In this document: positions 22,699 to 28,435 of the stretch, piece by piece | Layout: each line of letters begins with the position of its first letter | How positions within the stretch are numbered: position 1 is the first letter of the stretch | Assembly (NCBI GenBank): GCA_035581425.1 | Contig: DATJVP010000128.1 | Span: 1 to 28,435 of the forward strand | Origin: DASZHJ01 sp035581425 | GTDB lineage: Bacteria; Pseudomonadota; Alphaproteobacteria; ATCC43930; CGMCC-115725 | Direction of reading: 5' to 3' | Length of the DNA: 28,435 nucleotides | Notes under the pieces: model-generated | Databases searched by the model: none | The model's input: the letters and a program-made list of their open reading frames with translations, nothing else | What the model was told of the DNA's origin: nothing | Program-made: the position numbers and the translations under genes

Positions 22699-23637
22699 CT
22701 AGCCCCCTTTCGCCCCCTGCGTATTGACGTAAAGCGCGTATAGCGACTGGCTTCCGGCCATGAAGAGGCGGTTTCGCCTGAGGCCGCCGAAGCAGAGATT
22801 GGCGCAGCGCTCCGGCAGCACGATGCGGCCGATGGGTGCGCCCGCGGGCGAAAAGATCATGACGCCGTCATGGCCCTCGCCCATGCCCCAGCCCGCCCAG
22901 AGATTTCCATCGACGTCGCAGCGGAACCCGTCGGGCGTGCCGTGCGGGCCCGCATCGATGAAGATGCGGCCGTTCGCGAGCTTCGTCCCGTCGGCCGTCA
23001 CGTCGTAGACCCAGATGTGCCGCGGCACCGTGCCGGATTCGACGATGTACATGCGGGACTCGTCGGGCGCGAAGCAGAGTCCGTTCGGACGATTGATTTC
23101 GCCGCAGACCACCGTCGCCTTCCCGGTCCGGCCGTCGACGCGATAGACGTTCGTCGGAAGCTCGACCTCCGCGACGTGACCCTCGTAGTTGGCGAGGATG
23201 CCGAAGGGCGGATCCGTGAACCAGATGCTGCCGTCGGATTTGACGACGACGTCGTTCGGGGAGTTGAGCGGTTTCCCCTCGAAGCGGTCGAGGATCACGG
23301 TGATGCTGCCGTCGTATTCAGTCCGCGTCACGCGGCGTGCGTCATGCTCGCAAGTGACGAGCCGGCCCTGCCGGTCGCGGGTGTTGCCGTTGGCGTTGTT
23401 GGAGGGTTTGCGGAAGATGCTCGCGGCGCCGGTCTCCTCGTCCCAGCGCATGATGCGGTTGTTGGGGATGTCGCTCCAGAGGAGATAGCGTCCGTCGCCG
23501 AACCAGACGGGCCCCTCGCACCAGCGGAAGCCCGTGGCGAGCCGCTCCACCGCCGCGAGATTGAGCCGGTACTTCGCGAAGCTCGGGTCGAGAATCTCGA
23601 CCGCGGGATCGGGATAGCGCGACGACGGTTGCCACAT
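22699..23637 (-). CDS. SMP-30/gluconolactonase-family lactonase
   Basis: Encodes 312 residues; the ATG at 23637 follows AGGAGGAG. It is a six-bladed beta-propeller of the SMP-30/Gnl/LRE class, which hydrolyses sugar lactones with a divalent metal. Likely metal ligands are Glu41 in 'CEGPVWFGDG', Asn185 in 'NRPNGLCFAPD' and Asp236 in 'GTPDGFRCDVDG'. The substrate-contacting 'LNSPNDVVVKSDG' (Asn128) is also present. There is no signal peptide, so it is cytoplasmic. It begins 15 bases after the Rid-family gene and the two are probably one operon, suggesting breakdown of sugar or hydroxy acids. The natural lactone is not known. Confidence 0.88.
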   Translation of the reverse strand: MWQPSSRYPDPAVEILDPSFAKYRLNLAAVERLATGFRWCEGPVWFGDGRYLLWSDIPNNRIMRWDEETGAASIFRKPSNNANGNTRDRQGRLVTCEHDARRVTRTEYDGSITVILDRFEGKPLNSPNDVVVKSDGSIWFTDPPFGILANYEGHVAEVELPTNVYRVDGRTGKATVVCGEINRPNGLCFAPDESRMYIVESGTVPRHIWVYDVTADGTKLANGRIFIDAGPHGTPDGFRCDVDGNLWAGWGMGEGHDGVMIFSPAGAPIGRIVLPERCANLCFGGLRRNRLFMAGSQSLYALYVNTQGAKGG

Positions 23638-23652
23638 GATCTCCTCCTGCCC

Positions 23653-24069
23653 TCAATCTTTCGCCCGCGCGATCGCCTCGACCTCCAGGAGGAACTCCTC
23701 CTTCACGAGGCCCTCGACCACGAGAAGCGTGTTGGGGGGATGGCGTCCGTCCGGAAAGAGTCTCGGAAAGAGTGCCGCTCGCGCGCGCATGAAAATCTCG
23801 ATGTCCTCGGAGCGCGTGAGATAAGTCGTGAATTTCGCGATGTCGCCCCACCCGATCCCCATGCCTGAGAGCACCGCGCCCAGGTTCTCGAAGACCTGCT
23901 GGAATTGCCGCTCGAAATCGCCATTGCCGACCACCGCGCCGTCGCGTCCCACCGAGAGCTGCCCCGCGAGGAAAAGCAGAGTCCCCGCGGGTACGCGCGC
24001 CACATGCGAATAGAGGCCTTGTGCGGGGCCGGTGCCGGGCGGGTTGATGTAGTCGATCTTTCCGGTCAT
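23653..24069 (-). CDS. Rid-family (YjgF/UK114-like) protein lacking the RidA arginine
   Basis: Encodes 138 residues. The trimeric Rid fold is clear: 'GLYSHVARVPAGTLLFLAGQ', 'QFQQVFENLGAVLSGMGIGW', 'IAKFTTYLT', 'RARAALFPRLFPDGRHPPNT' and 'FLLEVEAIARA'. RidA proteins hydrolyse reactive enamine/imine intermediates using an Arg in a 'P.RS.V' motif. Here the place is taken by 'PPNTLLVVEGL' (Asn113, Thr114), so deaminase activity of the RidA type is doubtful. Other Rid subfamilies without this Arg occur next to catabolic genes. It is the first gene of a pair with the lactonase, and lies 39 bases from the divergent hydroxyacid dehydrogenase. Confidence 0.88.
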   Translation of the reverse strand: MTGKIDYINPPGTGPAQGLYSHVARVPAGTLLFLAGQLSVGRDGAVVGNGDFERQFQQVFENLGAVLSGMGIGWGDIAKFTTYLTRSEDIEIFMRARAALFPRLFPDGRHPPNTLLVVEGLVKEEFLLEVEAIARAKD

Positions 24070-24108
24070 GGTCGCGGGGTCCGAAGGTCCAGATGAGGGG
24101 ATGACACC

Positions 24109-25113
24109 ATGGCCGGAGCGAAAGCCTCACGCAAGCTGCGCCTGCACGTAACGCACAGCGACACGATCGTCCCCTCGCAGCGCCTGACGCCGGAGCGGCT
24201 CAAGGCAGGTGCCAAAGCGTTTCCGGGCATCCTCGGGAAGGTCGAGATCAGCTATGGCGACGGGCCCGAGGCTCTCGACGCAATACTCGGCGACACCGAG
24301 GTGCTGCTGGTCGCGGGGAACGTGCCGCTGCCGGGCCTTGCCCGCCGAGCGCCGGAGCTGCGCTGGCTCCAGTCCTGCAGCGCGGGCGTCGAGAAGCTTC
24401 TCCCCTACGTTCCGCAGGGCGTCACCATCACCAATGCGAGCGGCGTCCATGGACCCCGCGGTGGCGAGTATGCGATGACCGCAATCCTCATGCTGAACAG
24501 CCGCGTCCCCGCTTTCGTCACCAATCAGCAACGCCGGAGCTGGGATCAGATGCAGACGACGCCGGTCGCCGGGAAGACTCTCGTCCTTCTGGGCGTGGGC
24601 GCCATCGGGAGCGTCGCCGCGAAGCTCGCGAAGCAGTTCGGCATGCGTGTCCTCGGCGTCACCCGGAGCGGCCGGCCGCAGCGCAATGTCGATCGCATGT
24701 ACCGGCCGAAGGATCTCCCGAAGGTTCTTCCCAAAGCCGATTTCCTCATGGGGATTTTGCCGCTGACGCCGGAGACGGAGGGATTGATCGGTCGCGCCGA
24801 GCTCGATCTCCTGCCGCCCCACGCCGGCGTCGCCAATCTCGGCCGCGCGCGCGTCATGGATTACGACGCGCTCGCGGCAAAGCTCGAGCGCGGCGAGCTC
24901 TCGGGCGGCGTTCTCGACGTCTTCTACGAGGAGCCGCTCGCCGCGGACTCCCGGCTTTGGGGAGTGCCGAACCTCATCCTGAGCCCGCATTGCGCCGTCG
25001 ACGACGAGAGCGTCTACGTTGCACGCTGCCTTGAGATCTTCTTCGGCAATCTCAAGCGCTACCTCGCGGGACGGAAGCTGGAGAACGTCGTCGATCCCAA
25101 GCTGGGCTATTGA
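24109..25113 (+). CDS. D-2-hydroxyacid dehydrogenase (NAD(P)-dependent)
   Basis: Encodes 334 residues; the ATG at 24109 follows GAGGGG. The cofactor fold has 'TLVLLGVGAIGSVAAKLAKQ' (GxGxxG at residues 162-167). The catalytic triad is Arg246 in 'ANLGRARVMDYDAL', Glu275 in 'DVFYEEPLA' and His294 in 'LSPHCAVDDE'. The first ~120 residues are the flanking catalytic domain with 'LQSCSAGVEKLLP' and 'TNASGVHGPRGGEYAMTAIL'. 'VTRSGRP' after the second strand of the cofactor domain favours NADP(H). Members reduce 2-keto acids such as glyoxylate, hydroxypyruvate or phenylpyruvate. The exact substrate is not evident. Its neighbours suggest a sugar-acid or hydroxyacid catabolic set. Confidence 0.9.
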   Translation: MAGAKASRKLRLHVTHSDTIVPSQRLTPERLKAGAKAFPGILGKVEISYGDGPEALDAILGDTEVLLVAGNVPLPGLARRAPELRWLQSCSAGVEKLLPYVPQGVTITNASGVHGPRGGEYAMTAILMLNSRVPAFVTNQQRRSWDQMQTTPVAGKTLVLLGVGAIGSVAAKLAKQFGMRVLGVTRSGRPQRNVDRMYRPKDLPKVLPKADFLMGILPLTPETEGLIGRAELDLLPPHAGVANLGRARVMDYDALAAKLERGELSGGVLDVFYEEPLAADSRLWGVPNLILSPHCAVDDESVYVARCLEIFFGNLKRYLAGRKLENVVDPKLGY

Positions 25114-25190
25114 GGCGCAGGCGCGCCGCCTGATAGAAGCAATGTCGCTGCAGGGGGCGGCGTTTCGGAGCACCTTTCGAAGGGGGCGGC

Positions 25191-25634
25191 ATGTTTCCGG
25201 TTTTTGGGACCGTATTCACGGCATTCGGCATTCTCGCCCTGCCGATCGGCATCTATGGCCGGCGCAGGGCGAAGCGAGAGCAGACCTGGCCGAAGGTCAA
25301 GGCGGTCGTGCGCTCGGCGGCGATCGCGCCCGTCTCCGCGGAGCAGCGGCATCGCTACGTTCCGAAGCTCACCTACGAATATACCGTCGCCGGCAAGACC
25401 TTCAGGGGCGATCGGCTCGGCGTGAGCGGTTACAGCGATTTCAGCGAGTCCTACGCGCGGGACTACATCGCAAAGCGCGCCGTGGGCAGCGAGATCGAAG
25501 TGAACTACGATCCCGCCGATCCCGCCCGATCGGTCTTGGAGCCGGGGGCGGGAGGCTGCGGTCCGCTGCTTTTCTGCCTCGTCGGCGTCGTCTTCCTCGC
25601 GGTCGGGATTGGCTTCATGGTGGCGGGCACCTAG
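25191..25634 (+). CDS. DUF3592-domain membrane protein
   Basis: Encodes 147 residues; AAGGGGGCGGC lies before the ATG. There is one membrane segment at each end ('FGTVFTAFGILALPIGIY' and 'LLFCLVGVVFLAVGIGFMVA'). The extramembrane beta domain between them has the DUF3592 pattern: 'WPKVKAVVRSA', 'YVPKLTYEYTVAGKTFRGDR', and 'VGSEIEVNYDPADPARSVLE'. The function of the family is unknown. A 10-base direct repeat (AGGGGGCGGC at 25152-25161 and 25181-25190) precedes the start, the second copy serving as ribosome site. It ends 24 bases before the spermidine-synthase-like gene and may be co-transcribed. Confidence 0.82.
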   Translation: MFPVFGTVFTAFGILALPIGIYGRRRAKREQTWPKVKAVVRSAAIAPVSAEQRHRYVPKLTYEYTVAGKTFRGDRLGVSGYSDFSESYARDYIAKRAVGSEIEVNYDPADPARSVLEPGAGGCGPLLFCLVGVVFLAVGIGFMVAGT

Positions 25635-25658
25635 AACGCGGGTCATTCGGGGGCTGAG

Positions 25659-27866
25659 GTGATCGCACTTTTTTCGCTCGCGCTTTTCTGCTCCGCCGCG
25701 CTCCTCTTCTGGATTCAATTGCTGGTCTCGAAGCTGCTGCTGCCGGTGCTCGGCGGCAGTGCCGCGGTCTGGAACACTTGCATGGTCTTCTTCCAGACGG
25801 CGCTGCTCGCGGGCTACCTCTATTCCGACCTGACGACGCGCTGGCTCCAGCCGCGCATTCAGGCGCTGCTTCATCTCGCGCTCCTGGCGCTTGCGGCTCT
25901 CGTGCTGCCGGTCGCGCTGCGTGCAGGCGACGCGCCGCCGCCCGGCGAGAACCCCGTGCCCTGGCTCCTGGGAACGCTCGCGCTCATCGTGGGGCCGCCC
26001 TTCGTCGCGATCGCCGCGAGCGCACCGATGCTACAGGCCTGGTACGCGCGTTCGGGCGCGCGCGGCGCGAGCGATCCCTATTTCCTCTACGCCGCGAGCA
26101 ATCTCGGAAGCCTGCTCTCGCTGCTCGCCTATCCGACCCTCATCGAGCCTCGGCTTCGCCTCGCGGAGCAGGGGGTGTGGTGGACCGCTGGCTATGTGGC
26201 GCTGATCGCGCTCACCGCGGGCGCGGCCGCCTTCTCGCTCTGGCGTGCGCGCCCGGCGCTGACCGCGCCGGCGGCTGTCGCGCCGAGGGCGGCAGCCGCA
26301 GTCGGCTGGGGTCTCCGCCTGCGCTGGGTGCTGCTGGCGCTGGTGCCGTCGAGCCTCCTCCTCGGCGTCACCAACTACCTCACCACCGACATCGCGGCGG
26401 CGCCGCTCTTCTGGGTGGTGCCGCTGGCGCTCTATCTCCTGAGCTACGTGCTGGCCTTCCAGCGCACGATTCCGATGCCCGTCTCAGGCCTCGCGGCGCT
26501 GCAGCCCTTCCTGCTGCTGCCGATGGCATTTCTCCTGCTCTGGGGCGAGCAGGGCGATGCCGCGCTCGTCTTCGGCATGCACCTCGCGGCCTTCTTCGTG
26601 ACCGCGCTCCTATGCCATCGCGAGCTCGCGGCGGCACGGCCGGAGGCCGGAAGGCTCACGGAATACTATCTCCTGATCTCGCTCGGCGGCGCGCTCGGGG
26701 GCGTCTTCAATGCGCTGGTGGCGCCCGTCGTCTTCGACCGCGTGCTCGAATACCCGCTGGCGCTGCTGGCAGCCTGCCTGCTGCGGCCGGGCGCGCTGCC
26801 GACCTTGAGAGGCTGGATCGCGGGGCTCGGCGATCTAGTGTTGCCGTCCCTTCTGCTGCTCTTTCTCCTGGTGCTGCCGCGGCACCTGGAGGTGGATTTC
26901 AGCGGTCTCAGCGACAACGCGACCGTTATCGTCGTCGCCATTGCGGCGCTTGCGGCCTACGCATTTCGAAACCGGCCGCTGCGCTTCGCCCTCGGCTTCG
27001 GCGCGATCCTTGTCGCGGGAAATTTGCTTCCGGGCTCGAGCGAGCCGCTGCTGCGCTCGCGGAATTTCTACGGCGTGCTCACGGTGCGAGATTGGAGCTC
27101 CCCGCCCGTGCGCATCCTCTATCACGGCACCACGACCCACGGCGAGCAGAGCCGCGATCCCCAACGCGTGCTGCAGCCGATCAGCTATTACCATCCGACC
27201 GGACCGCTCGGGCAGATCTTCGCCGCCGTCGGCGGCACTCCCCGCACCGAGCGGGTGGCGGCCATCGGCCTCGGCACGGGCACGCTCGCCTGCTATGCGC
27301 GGGAGGGCGAGGACTGGACCTTCTACGAGATCAACGCCGCCGTGCTCGCGATCTCGCGCGAGCGTCAGCTCTTCACCTTCCTGCGGGATTGCCCAGCGCA
27401 CCCCCGCATCGTCATGGGAGACGCTCGGCTCTCTATCGCGCGCGAGCCCGACCGGCGCTACACCATGATGATCTTCGACGCCTTCAGCTCGGACGCGATC
27501 CCGATCCACCTGATCACGCGCGATGCGGTGAAGCTCTACCTCACGAAGCTCGACCGCGGCGGCTATCTCGTGTTCCACATCTCCAACCGCTATCTCGATC
27601 TTCATCCCGTCCTCGCCAACATCGCGCACGACCTCGGGCTTGCGCTGCTGAGTCGCTCGGACAACGAGCGGATCGAGGGCGACGACGAGGACACCGACGA
27701 GAAGGACCGCTCGGATTGGGTGGTGATGGCGCGGACGCCGGAGGACTTGGCACCGCTGGCGGGGATCGAGGACTGGACGACGCTAGAGACCGACCCGCTC
27801 CTGGGCGTCTGGAGCGACGATTACGCCAACCTCCTGGGAGCGCTGCGTCGGGATTTTCTGCCGTAG
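25659..27866 (+). CDS. Fused polytopic membrane/spermidine-synthase-like protein
   Basis: Encodes 735 residues from a GTG at 25659 preceded by GGGGGCTGAG. The first ~470 residues carry many hydrophobic helices, beginning 'LFCSAALLFWIQLLVSKLLL' then 'GGSAAVWNTCMVFFQTALLA', typical of fused MFS/spermidine-synthase proteins. From about residue 530 a Rossmann methyltransferase-like domain follows: 'VAAIGLGTGTLACYA', acidic 'WTFYEINAAVLAI', 'RIVMGDARLSIA' and 'MIFDAFSSDAIPIHLITRDA'. True spermidine synthases carry a D..DP motif; here it reads 'DAFSSDAIP', so aminopropyl transfer is uncertain. Members are common in soil Proteobacteria and their substrate is unknown. It is convergent with the LigB-type gene. 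Confidence 0.88.
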   Translation: MIALFSLALFCSAALLFWIQLLVSKLLLPVLGGSAAVWNTCMVFFQTALLAGYLYSDLTTRWLQPRIQALLHLALLALAALVLPVALRAGDAPPPGENPVPWLLGTLALIVGPPFVAIAASAPMLQAWYARSGARGASDPYFLYAASNLGSLLSLLAYPTLIEPRLRLAEQGVWWTAGYVALIALTAGAAAFSLWRARPALTAPAAVAPRAAAAVGWGLRLRWVLLALVPSSLLLGVTNYLTTDIAAAPLFWVVPLALYLLSYVLAFQRTIPMPVSGLAALQPFLLLPMAFLLLWGEQGDAALVFGMHLAAFFVTALLCHRELAAARPEAGRLTEYYLLISLGGALGGVFNALVAPVVFDRVLEYPLALLAACLLRPGALPTLRGWIAGLGDLVLPSLLLLFLLVLPRHLEVDFSGLSDNATVIVVAIAALAAYAFRNRPLRFALGFGAILVAGNLLPGSSEPLLRSRNFYGVLTVRDWSSPPVRILYHGTTTHGEQSRDPQRVLQPISYYHPTGPLGQIFAAVGGTPRTERVAAIGLGTGTLACYAREGEDWTFYEINAAVLAISRERQLFTFLRDCPAHPRIVMGDARLSIAREPDRRYTMMIFDAFSSDAIPIHLITRDAVKLYLTKLDRGGYLVFHISNRYLDLHPVLANIAHDLGLALLSRSDNERIEGDDEDTDEKDRSDWVVMARTPEDLAPLAGIEDWTTLETDPLLGVWSDDYANLLGALRRDFLP

Positions 27867-27880
27867 GCGGCGCGAGCCAC

Positions 27881-28435
27881 CTAGACCCGCCAGGCGGCCC
27901 AGGCGCTGCCGACGTAGACTTCGGGCACGGGGAGGTAGTCGACGAGCTCGAATCCTTGGCTGCCGGCGGCGGCGTGGGCGACGATCCAGTTGCGAATCTC
28001 GTGGCTGCCGTTCCCGGCGCGCTCGGTGTCGCGCTCCAGCAGCTCAAGTAACGGCGCTTCCTCGCCGCGGCGAAGCGCCTCGATGGAGCGGCGATCGTAG
28101 GGCTCGTCGATTGCGCCCATGCTGGGCTCGCCGATCGAGTGGCTGAGGCCGCCGGTTGCGAGGATGGCGACGCGGGTGGGTAAGGCGTGGCTCTCGATCG
28201 CACGGCGCAGCAGCCGGCCCCAGTCGAGGCAGCGGCGGAAGCTCGGCATAGGCGGCTCGAGCGAGTTGATGAGAATCGGCACGATCCTCGGCATAGACGC
28301 GAGCCCGAGACGCGACAGCGGCAGGCAAAGCCCATGATCGAGCCGCAGTCGGTGCGAGAGCGCGGGCTCGAAACCGCCTGCGAGCGCCGTCTCCAATATA
28401 TGCCGGCCGAGAGCGGAATCGCCGGGGAGCGGGTT
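27881..28435 (-). CDS. LigB-type class III extradiol dioxygenase, 3' part
   Basis: Open to the right edge of the window; about 184 C-terminal residues are seen and the start lies outside. Family marks are 'FEPALSHRLRLDHGLCLPL' (with the substrate-loop His), 'RIVPILINSLEPPMPSFRRC', 'VAILATGGLSHSIGEP', 'YDRRSIEALRRGE' and 'AGNGSHEIRNWIVA'. This matches the beta/LigB chain of protocatechuate 4,5-dioxygenase and relatives, which open catechol-type rings next to the hydroxyls using Fe(II). The N-terminal metal ligands are not visible. The exact substrate (protocatechuate, gallate or other) cannot be set. No LigA gene is seen downstream. Confidence 0.87.
   Translation of the reverse strand, partial: NPLPGDSALGRHILETALAGGFEPALSHRLRLDHGLCLPLSRLGLASMPRIVPILINSLEPPMPSFRRCLDWGRLLRRAIESHALPTRVAILATGGLSHSIGEPSMGAIDEPYDRRSIEALRRGEEAPLLELLERDTERAGNGSHEIRNWIVAHAAAGSQGFELVDYLPVPEVYVGSAWAAWRV

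Noticed and set aside
25152..25190. Direct repeat AGGGGGCGGC as a regulatory site
   Set aside because: Short, G-rich, and one copy is simply the ribosome site of the DUF3592 gene.

Overview
The window is about 66% G+C (by eye) and gene-dense, with short gaps, ATGA stop/start overlaps and several GTG starts. Gene content points to a soil or plant-associated alphaproteobacterium, perhaps Hyphomicrobiales. Indicators are a HlyD-type adaptor end, an SbmA/YddA-type ABC exporter, an alphaproteobacterial-style SdhA, Ohr, PoxB and a class III extradiol dioxygenase. The order-level assignment is inference.

Layout. 1-180: C-terminus of a type I secretion adaptor. 317-1289: two small secreted proteins of unknown function (minus strand). 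1347-1652: decayed fragment of an NB-ARC-type regulatory ATPase. 1752-6129: plus-strand run of AraC regulator, Dps, cytochrome c, cupin and a stand-alone SdhA flavoprotein. 6141-8525: minus-strand run of an exported protein, a SnoaL-like exported protein, a DoxD-like membrane protein and Ohr. 8752-10344: DHA2-type drug exporter. 10470-10590: three hairpins with C-rich loops ending in an intrinsic terminator, a probable small RNA or leader. 10637-12370: pyruvate:quinone oxidoreductase PoxB, convergent with a second DoxD-like gene. 12383-18217: minus-strand series of metY, DUF2064-type transferase, GT-C mannosyltransferase-like protein, radical SAM/SPASM protein, GT2 glycosyltransferase and doxD-like. 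Upstream of it on the same strand is a nucleoside phosphorylase (18323-19171). 19347-21743: orphan OmpR-type response regulator and convergent SbmA/YddA-type ABC exporter. 21920-25113: SDR, SMP-30/gluconolactonase, Rid-family protein and D-2-hydroxyacid dehydrogenase. 25191-27866: DUF3592 membrane protein and fused membrane/spermidine-synthase-like protein. 27881-28435: 3' part of a LigB-type dioxygenase.

How genes may work together. The first half is rich in redox and stress functions: Dps for iron and peroxide, Ohr for organic hydroperoxides, a periplasmic cytochrome c, quinone-linked SdhA and PoxB, and two DoxD-like proteins. This suggests peroxide defence alongside auxiliary electron entry into the quinone pool. 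The 12-19 kb block looks like an undescribed glycoconjugate pathway: three glycosyltransferases surround a radical SAM enzyme, and a methionine-synthesis enzyme and nucleoside phosphorylase nearby could support SAM turnover. The 22-28 kb block looks catabolic (sugar-acid, hydroxyacid and aromatic-ring chemistry). No mobile element, CRISPR array, tRNA or rRNA was seen.
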